Shown here: in pieces, positions 1 to 8,182 of the stretch
Numbering within the stretch: position 1 is the first letter of the stretch
Layout of the letters: the number at the start of each line of letters is the position of its first letter
Origin: Profundibacterium mesophilum KAUST100406-0324
Lineage (GTDB): Bacteria; Pseudomonadota; Alphaproteobacteria; Rhodobacterales; Rhodobacteraceae
Direction: 5' to 3'
Assembly: GCF_009835145.1 (NCBI RefSeq)
Contig: NZ_APKE01000010.1
Location: 124,001-188,000, forward strand
DNA length: 64,000 bases
Translations under genes and position numbers: made by a program
The notes under the pieces: model-generated
What the model was told of the DNA's origin: nothing
Database searches by the model: none
What the model saw: the letters and a program-made list of their open reading frames with translations, nothing else

Positions 1-1147
1 GGATCAGGGCGATCTGACGCTTCAGGATCGAATCGTCGAAGCCCGAATCCTGCACCTGCTTGGCCATCTTGCCCATGCCGGGCATCATGCCCATCAGCCC
101 TTCCATGCCGCCCATCTTGAGCATCTGCTCGAGCTGCATCTTCAGATCGTTCATGTTGAACTGACCCTTCTGGAAGCGCTTCATCATGCGCTCGGCCTGC
201 TCGGCCTCGATCGTCTCCTGCGCCTTCTCGACGAGGGCCACGATGTCGCCCATGCCGAGGATCCGGCCGGCGATGCGCTCGGGCTCGAAGGTCTCGAGCG
301 CGTCCATCTTCTCGCCAAGGCCCACGAACTTGATCGGCTTGCCCGTCACCGCGCGCATCGAGAGCGCCGCGCCGCCGCGCCCGTCGCCATCCATCCGGGT
401 GAGGACGACGCCGCTGACGCCGATTTTCTCGTCGAAATTCGTGGCGACGTTCACCGCGTCCTGACCGGTCAGGCCATCGACGACCAGCAGCGTCTCGCGC
501 GGGTTGGTGACATCGCGCACCTCGGCGGCCTGCGCGATCAGCTCCTCGTCGATATGCAGCCGGCCGGCGGTATCGAGCATGTAGACGTCATAGCCGCCGA
601 GCGTTGCCTGTTGCTTCGCGCGCTTGGCGATCTGCACCGGGGTCTCGCCGGCAATGATGGGCAGGGTGTCGACGCCAATCTGCTGGCCCAGGATCGCGAG
701 CTGCTCCATCGCGGCGGGGCGGTTGGTATCCAGCGAGGCCATCAGGACGCGCTTCTTGTCGCGCTGGCTCAGGCGGCGGGCGAGCTTGGCCGTCGTCGTC
801 GTCTTGCCGGACCCCTGGAGGCCGACCATCAGGATCGGCGCGGGAGCATTGTCGATACGCAGCTTGCCCGGTTCGGCATCCTCGCCGGCAAGCACGTGGA
901 CCAGCTCGTCATGGACGATCTTGACGACCTGCTGGCCGGGGGTGACGGAGCGGGTGACGGCCTGGCCGGTGGCCTTGTCCTGCACCGCCTTGACGAAATC
1001 GCGCGCGACCGGCAGCGACACGTCCGCTTCCAGAAGGGCGACACGCACCTCGCGCAGTGCCGTCTTCACGTCCTCGTCCGACAGCGCCCCCTGCTTGGTA
1101 AGGCGGTCGAAGACACCGGACAGGCGGTCTGACAGGTTCTCGAACAT
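1..1147 (-). CDS. ffh: Signal recognition particle protein Ffh, 3' end cut by window
   Basis: Ffh is the GTPase of the signal recognition particle. With 4.5S RNA it binds signal sequences emerging from the ribosome and delivers nascent membrane proteins to FtsY. The visible 382 residues start MFENLSDRL and carry the N domain (about 1-95) and the G domain. Walker A GLQGSGKTT is at 109-117, DTAGR at 192-196 and TRMDGD at 250-255. The methionine-rich start of the M domain follows near 330-375 (KMGGMEGLMGMMPGMGKM). The rest of the M domain lies beyond position 1, so the gene is partial because of the window edge and not because it is broken. No 4.5S RNA gene is seen beside it. Identification is near certain. 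Confidence 0.97.
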   Translation of the reverse strand, partial: MFENLSDRLSGVFDRLTKQGALSDEDVKTALREVRVALLEADVSLPVARDFVKAVQDKATGQAVTRSVTPGQQVVKIVHDELVHVLAGEDAEPGKLRIDNAPAPILMVGLQGSGKTTTTAKLARRLSQRDKKRVLMASLDTNRPAAMEQLAILGQQIGVDTLPIIAGETPVQIAKRAKQQATLGGYDVYMLDTAGRLHIDEELIAQAAEVRDVTNPRETLLVVDGLTGQDAVNVATNFDEKIGVSGVVLTRMDGDGRGGAALSMRAVTGKPIKFVGLGEKMDALETFEPERIAGRILGMGDIVALVEKAQETIEAEQAERMMKRFQKGQFNMNDLKMQLEQMLKMGGMEGLMGMMPGMGKMAKQVQDSGFDDSILKRQIALI

Positions 1148-1311
1148 CGCGCGGCTCCTTCGCCCGTTACACGTGAGGATCCGCGGATGGGGACGGATCC
1201 GGCAAATGCCAATCGCCCCCACGGGCGCAACGCGCTGGTGGGGGGCGATCCCCGCAAAGGCGCGGGGACCGGAAGCCATGAAACTTCCGGGAACTGGAGC
1301 GGGAGCTAGAG

Positions 1312-1343
1312 GCCGGGGCGCGAAAAGTCAACCCCGCCCCGGC
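1312..1343. repeat. Perfect 9-bp inverted repeat between ffh and the phasin gene
   Basis: GCCGGGGCG (1312-1320) and CGCCCCGGC (1335-1343) are exact reverse complements separated by 14 bases. The repeat lies downstream of the leftward phasin gene and upstream of ffh. It could fold in the transcript, but it lacks a following U run, so calling it a terminator would be speculative. Confidence 0.4.
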
Positions 1344-1420
1344 GAGCGCGGTGCCGGGCCGAGGGCGCGGCGGGATGGCCGCCCCCCGGGGGAGGGCGGG
1401 CCGCGCCGCGCCGCCGCCGT

Positions 1421-1783
1421 TCAGGCGTTGCGCTTGTCGGCGGCCCCGGAGGCGGCCCCGAGGATGGTCTTCACCGCGTCATCGCGCTGCTTCTCGAGAT
1501 GCGAGCTGATGGCCGCCGCGGTCGCGGTCACGGCCGGATCGGGACGGCGCGCGCCACTGGCGTCGCCGGTGAGGATCTCGGTGGTCGCCTCGGTGCCGTT
1601 CTGAGCGACGTCGCGGCCGATCTGGGCGGCATCGTCGACGGCGTTGCGCGTGGCTTCGGCCCAGTTCTCGGACGTGCGGGAAAGGGCGCGGGGGAGGGCC
1701 GCGGCAAAGGCGGTGGAGTAAGCCATCGCCGCCTGCATCGGGGCATAGGCCAGTTCGGCGTAATCGTTGAAGGTGGGGGTCAT
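1421..1783 (-). CDS. Phasin family protein
   Basis: This 120-residue protein begins MTPTFNDYAELAYAPMQ. It resembles small phasins, amphipathic helical proteins that coat polyhydroxyalkanoate granules. The sequence is Ala-rich and helical throughout, with the typical 'tryptophan in a helical repeat' region SRTSENWAEATRNAVDDA near 35-52 and a charged C-terminal helix. I chose the internal ATG at 1783 over a longer reading from 1909 because GGAGATACCGTC precedes it at good spacing and because the family's N terminus matches there. No PHA synthase or depolymerase is in the window, so the granule role rests on family resemblance only. Confidence 0.75.
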   Translation of the reverse strand: MTPTFNDYAELAYAPMQAAMAYSTAFAAALPRALSRTSENWAEATRNAVDDAAQIGRDVAQNGTEATTEILTGDASGARRPDPAVTATAAAISSHLEKQRDDAVKTILGAASGAADKRNA

Positions 1784-2097
1784 GACGGTATCTCCGATTT
1801 CGGAAAAAGGGCGGGCTGCGGCGCCCGTCATCCGATCAACCGCAAAGCGCCCCGACTGTTCCGCACCGGACGCGTCTTTTTGCAGGTGCAGCGACAACCC
1901 GCGCGGCACTGCAGCATGAGCCGCGTGCGGAGGGTGGAGGGTGCGTTTATGGAGGGCTCGGGGGACCCGTACCGCCTCCCCGGCTTCGCCGCCGCCTTGC
2001 CGCCGCCCCCCGAGGTCATATACTCGTGCCGCCGGGGCGCGCCGGCAAGACCGCCAGCCTCATGGCGCCCCCGCCGCGTAATGAATGGAATGACCAG

Positions 2098-2988
2098 ATG
2101 TCGATCAATGCCTGGGACGAGATCAGGACAGCCTACCACGTGGCCCGCATGGGCACGGTCAGCGGTGCGGCGGAGGCGCTCGGGGTGCATCATGCGACGG
2201 TGATCCGGCATGTCGATGCGCTCGAGGGGCGGCTCGGCGTCAAGCTCTTCCAAAGGCACGCGCGCGGTTATACGGCCACCGAGGCGGGCGCCGATCTGCT
2301 GGTCGTCGCGCAGGCCACGGAAGACCAGTTCGCGCAGCTCGCCGGGCGGCTGAAGGGGCAGGGCGATACCGTTTCGGGCGAGCTTGTGGTCACGGCGCTG
2401 TCGCATTTTTCCAAGCTGCTCACCCCCGAACTCGTCGCCTTCCAGGCTCAGCATCCGGGGCTGCATGTCAGGCTGCTGAGCGACATGCGCGTCTACAGGC
2501 TGGAATATGGCGAGGCGCATGTCGCGATCCGCGCCGGCGCAGCGCCCGATGAGCCCGACAACGTCGTCCAACCCTTCCTGAACGAGAATTACGCGCTCTA
2601 TGCCAGCCCCGGTTACATCGAGCGGCGCGGCATGCCGCAGACCGACGAGGCGCTTATGAGCCATGATTTCATCGGGGTGGACAGCAGCGTTGGCAAGGCG
2701 CCCTTCTACCGCTGGATGAACGCGACCATTCCTGCGGATCGCATCCTGTTCCGGGCCAATGATGACAGGGTGCTGCGCGATGCGCTCGTCGCCGGTGCCG
2801 GGCTTGGTTTCCTCTCCGAGATCAAGGCGCGAGACTATCCCGACCTGGTGCAGGTGCGCAGCGCGCGCGAGGAATGGTCGGTGCCGCTCTGGCTGGTCAC
2901 GCATGTCGATTTGCACCGCACGACCAAGGTCCAGGCGTTCCTCGATCACATAAAGCGGGCAGCGGCGCGCTGGTACTCCGAGCACTGA
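2098..2988 (+). CDS. LysR-type transcriptional regulator
   Basis: The protein has 296 residues. An N-terminal winged helix-turn-helix spans about 3-64, with the LysR pattern GTVSGAAEALGVHHATVIRH and then a linker helix and LGVKLFQRHARGYTATEAG. A periplasmic-binding-like effector domain covers about 90-290. The reading frame is open further upstream, but the extra 24 residues are low-complexity and not LysR-like, so the ATG at 2098 is preferred. It stands alone: the genes on both sides are unrelated, and no obvious divergent target gene is present. The regulated pathway cannot be told from the sequence. Confidence 0.85.
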   Translation: MSINAWDEIRTAYHVARMGTVSGAAEALGVHHATVIRHVDALEGRLGVKLFQRHARGYTATEAGADLLVVAQATEDQFAQLAGRLKGQGDTVSGELVVTALSHFSKLLTPELVAFQAQHPGLHVRLLSDMRVYRLEYGEAHVAIRAGAAPDEPDNVVQPFLNENYALYASPGYIERRGMPQTDEALMSHDFIGVDSSVGKAPFYRWMNATIPADRILFRANDDRVLRDALVAGAGLGFLSEIKARDYPDLVQVRSAREEWSVPLWLVTHVDLHRTTKVQAFLDHIKRAAARWYSEH

Positions 2989-3265
2989 GCGGAGCCGCGG
3001 CAGGGTAGGGCGGCGCGGGGCCCTCGCACCCGGCGCGAAAGCCGGGGGCAGGCGCCCGCTTCATCGCTAACGATTCGCGCGCCGGCGGTATTTCGCCCAA
3101 AAGTGCCGCCCTCCCTGCCTGGCAAAGCCGCAACAGTTGCACCGAAGTCGCGCAATCACGTCTTATTGCGCCTCCCGGACGCCGGTTCAACGATTTGGTG
3201 ATTGCTAGGTCAGGGCCATTGTTTTATTGCTGCGGCAACTGCGAATTCTTCATGAGGGAATAACT

Positions 3266-3700
3266 ATGACGTTCAAGACCATCTCCGCCGCTGCCGCCGC
3301 CGCTCTGATGCTGGCCGGCGCGACCGCCGCTTCGGCCACGACCTGCGAGATCAGCCTGCCTGCTCCGACCAGCGAAGCCCAGGCCGCTGCCAACGCCGCT
3401 CTGGCCGCTCGCATCACCGCGAACTACCCCGTGGAAGTCGACGCGCCGTCGATGGGCGGAGCCTCGACCAACGTCACCGTGCCGAACTGCAACCCGGCCG
3501 ATTTCGCCGGCGTCGCCCGCACCACCTCCGGCGGCACCGTCACTACCGGCATGGAAATGGGCAACATGCGCAATGTCGCCATCGCCGGTGGCGCGGTTGC
3601 CGGTCTCGTTGTTCTCGCCGCGATCATCGCCGATGACGACGATGCTGCCGGCACCACCACGACGACCGATCTCACCGATGGCGGTGACAGCGACAACTGA
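3266..3700 (+). CDS. Small secreted protein with hydrophobic segment and Thr/Asp-rich tail (YjbE-like architecture)
   Basis: This 144-residue protein has a clear Sec signal peptide, with cleavage predicted after ATAASA near residue 24 and a mature N terminus TTCEISLP. Two cysteines lie in the mature part (in TTCEI and VPNCN). A glycine/alanine-rich hydrophobic stretch AIAGGAVAGLVVLAAIIA sits near 112-129. A DDDD cluster, a run of threonines and an acidic DGGDSDN end follow. E. coli YjbE/GfcA, small exported proteins of exopolysaccharide operons, have a similar layout of signal, glycine/alanine hydrophobic patch and poly-Thr tail. YjbF- and YjbH-like genes occur at 50-53 kb. GAGGGAATAACT precedes the ATG, and a strong terminator follows. 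The YjbE link is an analogy of layout, not demonstrated homology. Confidence 0.6.
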   Translation: MTFKTISAAAAAALMLAGATAASATTCEISLPAPTSEAQAAANAALAARITANYPVEVDAPSMGGASTNVTVPNCNPADFAGVARTTSGGTVTTGMEMGNMRNVAIAGGAVAGLVVLAAIIADDDDAAGTTTTTDLTDGGDSDN

Positions 3701-3733
3701 TCACCCCTCCGCTTCGGCGGACCGGATGAACGG

Positions 3734-3766
3734 AAAGGGTCGGTGCTCAGGCACCGGCCCTTTTTC
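3734..3766 (+). terminator. Strong intrinsic terminator after the small secreted protein gene
   Basis: A 13-bp stem (AAAGGGTCGGTGC paired with GCACCGGCCCTTT, one G-U pair) with a four-base TCAG loop runs directly into TTTTT. It lies 33 bases after the stop at 3700, so it ends that single-gene transcript. Confidence 0.92.
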
Positions 3767-3832
3767 GTGTCCGCGCGATATGTGGGGGGAGAGGGCGGCC
3801 CGCGTGAACTTTCGTGGCGCTCCGTGCGGGGA

Positions 3833-4168
3833 TCAGCCGGACGTGTCAGCGGAGCTTAGCTCGCTGGCGAGGAAGCGTTCGAACGCCTCGAGGTGGACCG
3901 GCTCGAACTGACCGAAGCCCTGCATCCAGACGGACGCGCCGCGCAGGGCATCGGGCTCCAGCTTGCACCATCGCAGCCTGCCGCGCTGCTCCTGGGTGAT
4001 GAGGCCGGCACGGGCGAGGACCGCGAGATGCTTCGAGATCGCCGCCAGGGACATCTCGAAAGGAGCGGCCACGTCGGTCACGGCCATGTCATCCTCGAGC
4101 AGCATCGCCAGGATCATCCGCCGGGTCGGATCGGCGAGGGCCGCGAAAATGGCATCGAGCTCGGTCAT
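3833..4168 (-). CDS. ArsR-family winged-helix repressor
   Basis: The product has 111 residues, the usual ArsR/SmtB size. MTELDAIFAALADPTRRMILAML opens a winged helix. The recognition region is FEMSLAAISKHLAVLARAGLI near 38-58, followed by the wing EQRGRLRWCKLEP. Metal-binding CxC motifs of true arsenic or cadmium sensors are absent: the only cysteine is in RWCKL. It therefore belongs to the large non-metal-sensing branch often paired with an SRPBCC/AHSA1 gene. No such partner is adjacent here. A perfect inverted repeat 31 bases upstream of the start is a likely autoregulatory operator. Confidence 0.88.
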   Translation of the reverse strand: MTELDAIFAALADPTRRMILAMLLEDDMAVTDVAAPFEMSLAAISKHLAVLARAGLITQEQRGRLRWCKLEPDALRGASVWMQGFGQFEPVHLEAFERFLASELSSADTSG

Positions 4169-4198
4169 GTCCCCGGATCGCAGAGCCCCGGCGCTTGG

Positions 4199-4214
4199 TC
4201 AACCGGCTGGTTGA
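4199..4214. promoter_or_regulatory. Likely ArsR-type operator (TCAACC-GGCT-GGTTGA)
   Basis: Perfect 6-bp arms TCAACC and GGTTGA are separated by GGCT, just upstream of the leftward arsR-like gene. A CAACC-N4-GGTTG layout resembles operators of the SRPBCC-linked ArsR group. Position and symmetry suggest autoregulation. Confidence 0.55.
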
Positions 4215-4325
4215 ACGACCCCTCCTGCGCACGATCACGCCTTCATCGGAAAGGCCTTGGCGCACGTCGAATAAAAACGAGCAATAGCAGCTAGTTAGGT
4301 GACATGTTTCCTTTGCTGCCACCGC

Positions 4326-4354
4326 TTGACTTGTTCGTGACCTCTGGCATAGGT
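4326..4354 (+). promoter_or_regulatory. Candidate sigma-70 promoter of the atp F0 operon
   Basis: TTGACT at 4326-4331 is followed after about 17 bases by ATAGGT (4349-4354), 29 bases before the atpI start. The -35 is near consensus and the -10 is fair. Confidence 0.5.
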
Positions 4355-4382
4355 TCCGCTCCGAAAGACGAGGGGATGCGGG

Positions 4383-4709
4383 ATGAGTGAAGATCCGGAT
4401 CAGGCGCGACTGCGCGCGCTGGAGGATCGGATCGCCGCCCTGCGCAAGACGCAGGAGCCGGCCCCTCGCGCGGATGAGCACTATTCGATGGCCAACATGG
4501 CGTGGCGGATGGTGATCGAGCTGGTGGCCGGTCTCGCGATCGGCTTCGGCATCGGATACGGGTTGGACGTGCTTTTCGGCACCTTGCCCCTCTTTCTGGT
4601 GCTGTTCGTATTTCTGGGCCTCGCGGCCGGCGTCAAGACGATGATGCGGACCGCGAAAGAGGTTCAACTCGATGCCGATAAGGCATCGGCTGGACATGAG
4701 AGGGACTGA
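4383..4709 (+). CDS. atpI: ATP synthase accessory protein AtpI
   Basis: AtpI is a small membrane protein that assists assembly of the ATP synthase c-ring and possibly Mg2+ supply. The 108 residues contain a charged N-terminal helix (1-35) and two membrane segments, about 42-65 ([21 protein letters not shown]) and 69-88 ([20 protein letters not shown]). This is the usual AtpI/uncI topology. It is the first gene of the F0 operon, with atpB starting 2 bases after its stop. Confidence 0.9.
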   Translation: MSEDPDQARLRALEDRIAALRKTQEPAPRADEHYSMANMAWRMVIELVAGLAIGFGIGYGLDVLFGTLPLFLVLFVFLGLAAGVKTMMRTAKEVQLDADKASAGHERD

Positions 4710-4711
4710 GC

Positions 4712-5479
4712 GTGGCAACCGAGACCGTGATAGCCGAAGGCGAGGCCGCCGGGGGCTTCAACATCCACCCGATGGAGCAGTTCCGCATCACGCCGATCTT
4801 CGGCGATGGTGATGTCGGGTTGTTCACCGTGACCAACGCCGCGCTGTGGATGGCACTTGCCGTGCTCTGCGTCATCGGCCTGCTGGTTCTGGGCACCCGT
4901 CGCCGCAAGATCGTCCCGACCCGCGTGCAGTCCGTCGCCGAGCTTGCCTATGGTTTCATCCACAAGATGATCGAGGATATCGCCGGCAAGGAGGGGCTCA
5001 AGTATTTCCCCTATATCATGACGCTGTTCATGTTCATCGTCTTCGCCAACCTGCTTGGCCTGCTGCCCACCGCCTTCACGTCGACCAGCCACATCGCCGT
5101 GACCGCCGTGCTGGCCATGGCCGTCTTCATCGGCGTGACGGTGCTGGGCTTCGTCAAGAACGGCACCGCGTTTCTCGGTCTCTTCTGGGTCACCTCGGCA
5201 CCGCTGCTGCTGCGTCCGATCCTCGCCGTGATCGAGCTGATCTCCTACTTCGTGCGTCCTGTCAGCCATTCCATCCGTCTTGCTGGCAACGTCATGGCCG
5301 GTCACGCCGTGATCAAGGTCTTCGCCGGCTTCGCCACCGTGCTGTGGATCGCGCCCGTCTCGATCCTCGCGATCACCGCGATCTACGCATTGGAGCTGCT
5401 CGTGGCCTTCATCCAGGCCTACGTCTTCACGATCCTGACCTGCGTCTACCTCAAGGACGCGCTGCACCCGTCGCACTGA
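4712..5479 (+). CDS. atpB: ATP synthase F0 subunit a
   Basis: Subunit a forms the two proton half-channels next to the c-ring. The gene starts with GTG directly after atpI and encodes 255 residues with five to six membrane helices. The essential arginine is R189 in [14 protein letters not shown], inside the family signature region. The conserved [23 protein letters not shown] stretch lies near 97-119, and the C-terminal helix ends [17 protein letters not shown]. Length and motifs are normal for alphaproteobacteria. It is co-transcribed with atpI, atpE and the two b-type genes. The F1 genes atpHAGDC are not in this window, which fits the split atp arrangement of this group. Confidence 0.97.
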   Translation: MATETVIAEGEAAGGFNIHPMEQFRITPIFGDGDVGLFTVTNAALWMALAVLCVIGLLVLGTRRRKIVPTRVQSVAELAYGFIHKMIEDIAGKEGLKYFPYIMTLFMFIVFANLLGLLPTAFTSTSHIAVTAVLAMAVFIGVTVLGFVKNGTAFLGLFWVTSAPLLLRPILAVIELISYFVRPVSHSIRLAGNVMAGHAVIKVFAGFATVLWIAPVSILAITAIYALELLVAFIQAYVFTILTCVYLKDALHPSH

Positions 5480-5545
5480 CGGCGCTCGGTCAACCCGACT
5501 CAATCCAACACTCACAGCCTCATTCCAATTCAAGGAGATACGATC

Positions 5546-5782
5546 ATGGAAGGCGATATCGCAAGCATGGGCCAGTTCATCGGTGCCGGGATCGCAGGCC
5601 TCGGTGCCGGTGTCGCGGCCCTCGGTGTGGGCAACGTGGCCGCAAACTTCCTGTCGGGTGCACTGCGCAACCCGTCGGCTGCCGCCGCACAGACCGCCAC
5701 TCTCTTCATCGGCATCGCATTCGCCGAAGCGCTGGGGATCTTCTCGTTCCTCGTCGCTCTGCTGCTGATGTTCGCTGTCTGA
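5546..5782 (+). CDS. atpE: ATP synthase F0 subunit c
   Basis: The 78-residue proteolipid of the rotor ring has two hydrophobic helices joined by the polar loop RNP (41-43). The ion-carrying carboxylate is E61 in [13 protein letters not shown]. The Gln/Ser/Thr ligand set of Na+-type rings is not evident, so a proton ring is expected. The GlyxGly pattern [17 protein letters not shown] is typical of tightly packed c-ring inner helices. AAGGAGATACGATC precedes the ATG, a strong ribosome site that fits the high copy number of c per complex. Confidence 0.97.
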   Translation: MEGDIASMGQFIGAGIAGLGAGVAALGVGNVAANFLSGALRNPSAAAAQTATLFIGIAFAEALGIFSFLVALLLMFAV

Positions 5783-5859
5783 AGACTGCCTGAACGTCCT
5801 TACGGCCGGGGGGTTCGAAAGAGCCCTCCGGCGTTTCCACGTGGTGTCAGGAGACCAAG

Positions 5860-6435
5860 ATGGCAACCCAGATCGATGGCGTCACCGTCACCGCCGCGCC
5901 CGTCGTGCCGGTGGATATCGTGCCGGCAGATACGGGGCCCACGATGCCCCAGCTCGATTTCGCGACCTTCCCGAACCAGATCTTCTGGCTCCTGGTCGCC
6001 CTGATCGCAATCTATTACGTTCTCTCGCGTATCGCGCTGCCCCGGATCGGGGCGATCCTCGCCGAGCGCCAGGGAACCATCACGAATGATCTCGCCTCCG
6101 CGGAAGAGCTGAAGCTCAAGGCGAACGAGGCCGAGGCCGCCTATGACAAGGCGCTGGCCGACGCGCGCAATGACGCGGCGCAGATCATCGCCCAGAACAA
6201 GACCGAGATGCAGACGCAGCTCGACGCCGCAATCGAACGCGCCGATGCCGAGATCGCGGAGCGCACCGCCGAGTCCGATCGCCGCATCGCCGAAATCCGG
6301 CAAGGTGCCATCGCAGATGTCGAGATCGTCGCCAGGGACACCGCGCAGGCGATCGTCGCGGCCCTGGGCGGCAATGGCGATGATCCCGCCGTTGTCAGCG
6401 CGGTGGATGCACGTCTGAAAGGAGGCCGGGCATGA
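5860..6435 (+). CDS. atpF': ATP synthase F0 subunit b'
   Basis: This is the second b-type stator subunit found in photosynthetic bacteria and many alphaproteobacteria. The product has 191 residues: a non-conserved N-terminal extension of about 40 residues, one membrane helix ([20 protein letters not shown], about 44-63), then a long charged coiled coil to about 170. It pairs with AtpF to make the peripheral stalk. The gene ends in an ATGA overlap with atpF, so the two are translationally coupled. b' and b are told apart by order (b' first) and by the extended N terminus. Confidence 0.93.
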   Translation: MATQIDGVTVTAAPVVPVDIVPADTGPTMPQLDFATFPNQIFWLLVALIAIYYVLSRIALPRIGAILAERQGTITNDLASAEELKLKANEAEAAYDKALADARNDAAQIIAQNKTEMQTQLDAAIERADAEIAERTAESDRRIAEIRQGAIADVEIVARDTAQAIVAALGGNGDDPAVVSAVDARLKGGRA

Positions 6436-6986
6436 AGCGTCTGAGCATTGTCGCGGCGCTCGCCGCAACGCCGGCTGCCGCAGCCTCGGGGCCGTTCTTC
6501 TCGCTCGGCAACACCGATTTCGTGGTGTTGATCGCTTTCGTGATCTTCATCGCGGTCCTGGTTGCCCTGAAGGTGCCCTCGAAGATCACCGAAATGCTCG
6601 ACAAGCGGGCGCACGGGATCGAGACGGACCTGAGCGAGGCGCGCAGCCTTCGCGAAGAAGCGCAGGGCGTTCTGGCGGCCTATGAGCGCAAGCACAAGGA
6701 TGTGCAGGACCAGGCCGACCGGATCGTCGCCTCCGCGCGCGAGGAGGCTCAGGCCGCTGGCGCCAAGGCGCAGGCCGATCTCGACGAGTCGATCGAGCGC
6801 CGTATCCAGGGCGCGCATGACCAGATCGCCTCCGCCGAGGCGGCTGCGGTGAGGGAAATCCGCGACCGTGCCGTTCAGATCGCCGTGGCTGCTGCCGGCG
6901 ATGCCCTGGCGCGGCAGATGGATGCCAACCGCAACTCCGTCCTCTTCGACGAGGCCATCCAGGCCGTCGAGACGAAGCTGCACTGA
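6432..6986 (+). CDS. atpF: ATP synthase F0 subunit b
   Basis: A 184-residue stator subunit. It opens with a signal-like segment [20 protein letters not shown], then the membrane helix [21 protein letters not shown] (about 30-50) and a long Ala/Glu/Arg-rich coiled coil that reaches up to F1. It overlaps atpF' by four bases. It is the last gene of the operon, and an intrinsic terminator stands 34 bases after its stop. Confidence 0.95.
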   Translation: MKRLSIVAALAATPAAAASGPFFSLGNTDFVVLIAFVIFIAVLVALKVPSKITEMLDKRAHGIETDLSEARSLREEAQGVLAAYERKHKDVQDQADRIVASAREEAQAAGAKAQADLDESIERRIQGAHDQIASAEAAAVREIRDRAVQIAVAAAGDALARQMDANRNSVLFDEAIQAVETKLH

Positions 6987-7019
6987 TCGCCGGAGCGATC
7001 CAGATGCGACCCTGACAAG

Positions 7020-7048
7020 CGCCCGCCGGCTCGACCGGCGGGCGTTTT
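7020..7048 (+). terminator. Intrinsic terminator of the atp F0 operon
   Basis: A 10-bp perfect stem CGCCCGCCGG / CCGGCGGGCG with a five-base loop is followed by TTTT. It lies between convergent atpF and tesB. Confidence 0.92.
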
Positions 7049-7101
7049 ACGTTCGCCGCGCTGACCACCGAGCGCCCGAAGCGAACGTTGCCGCGCCCCG
7101 G

Positions 7102-8004
7102 TCAGCCGCGTGGGACGATGGGACGGAGGAGCCCTTCCTGTGCGACAGAGGCGACCAACGCGCCGTCCTGCCGGAAGATCGAACCGCGGTTAAAACCGCG
7201 TGCGCCTCCGGTGAACGGGCTGTCCATCACGTAAAGGTGCCAGTGGTCGAAATCGATTTTCTGGTGAAACCAGATCGCGTGGTCGAGGCTCGCCGGCATC
7301 ACCTCGGGCGACAGGATGGAGCGTCCCAGCGGACGCAGGGCCGAGGCGAGCAACTTCATGTCCGTCGCATAGGCCATCAGGCATTGCTGCAGGTGATCGT
7401 CTCCGCCGGCGGGCCGGCTCACCCTGAACCAAGCGGCGTTTCGATCGGATGCAGGGGAGGGATCGGCCGGATCGATCGGATCAATTTCGCGCAGCTCGAT
7501 GGCGGAGGGGCGTGCGTAATCCTCCGCCCATTCGGGCGGCAAGCCCGCCGCCGCCGCGCGCCGCGCGGTGTCCCGATCCGGCATCGTGTCGGGATCGGGC
7601 GGCGCGAAGGGAAGGGGATGGTGAACGACGGGGCTCTCCTCGTCGGCCTGAAAGGAGGCTGCGAGGTTGAATATCTGCGCGCCGTTCTGCACCGCGCTGA
7701 CCTGGCGCGTGGTAAAGCTGCCGCCGTCGCGGACCCTGTCGACCTCGTAGATCACGGGGATCGACGGATCGCCCGGCCGCAGGAAATAGGCATGCAGCGA
7801 GTGGCAACGGCGCCCCTCGACGGTGCGGCAGGCGGCCATCAGTGCCTGGGCGATCACCTGGCCGCCGAAGATGCGCCGGCGGGGCGAGGCGATGCCGCTC
7901 CGTGCGCGGAAAAGGTCACGGTCGAGCCGCTCGATGCTCAGAAGCGACAGAAGCCGGTCGACGGGATCGCCGTCATCCTGGGCGGTCGGGGGCGTGGCGG
8001 TCAT
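7102..8004 (-). CDS. tesB: Acyl-CoA thioesterase II
   Basis: TesB hydrolyses acyl-CoA to free fatty acid and CoA. The 300-residue product has the double-hotdog layout. The first hotdog contains RRRIFGGQVIAQALMAACRT and HSLHAYFLRPGD. The second contains SLDHAIWFHQKIDFDHWHLY with the catalytic-region Asp, and ends MDSPFTGGARGFNRGSIFRQ. I chose the ATG at 8004 because the upstream extension in the same frame is not TesB-like and lies on top of the divergent polymerase leader. It points towards the atp operon and away from the polysaccharide island; no functional link to either is apparent. Confidence 0.95.
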   Translation of the reverse strand: MTATPPTAQDDGDPVDRLLSLLSIERLDRDLFRARSGIASPRRRIFGGQVIAQALMAACRTVEGRRCHSLHAYFLRPGDPSIPVIYEVDRVRDGGSFTTRQVSAVQNGAQIFNLAASFQADEESPVVHHPLPFAPPDPDTMPDRDTARRAAAAGLPPEWAEDYARPSAIELREIDPIDPADPSPASDRNAAWFRVSRPAGGDDHLQQCLMAYATDMKLLASALRPLGRSILSPEVMPASLDHAIWFHQKIDFDHWHLYVMDSPFTGGARGFNRGSIFRQDGALVASVAQEGLLRPIVPRG

Positions 8005-8182
8005 GCTGCTGTTCCGTTTGGGTAGGGGGTCATGCCTTATCGGGGATAGGCAGCGGCCCGGCGATTGGCAATATCGCGGCGGTCTTGCCTTGCCGGCGCG
8101 GCTCATGCGACTGTCGAAACGCGGGCGCCGCCCCGCGGGTCGCCACGGGGCGGCATTCGGACATGGGGACGGACGAGGGACC

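Noticed and set aside
4664-5866. 400-residue minus-strand frame across atpB and atpE
   Set aside because: It lies antisense to two clear ATP synthase genes and has the Asp/His/Gln/Arg-rich composition typical of shadow frames.
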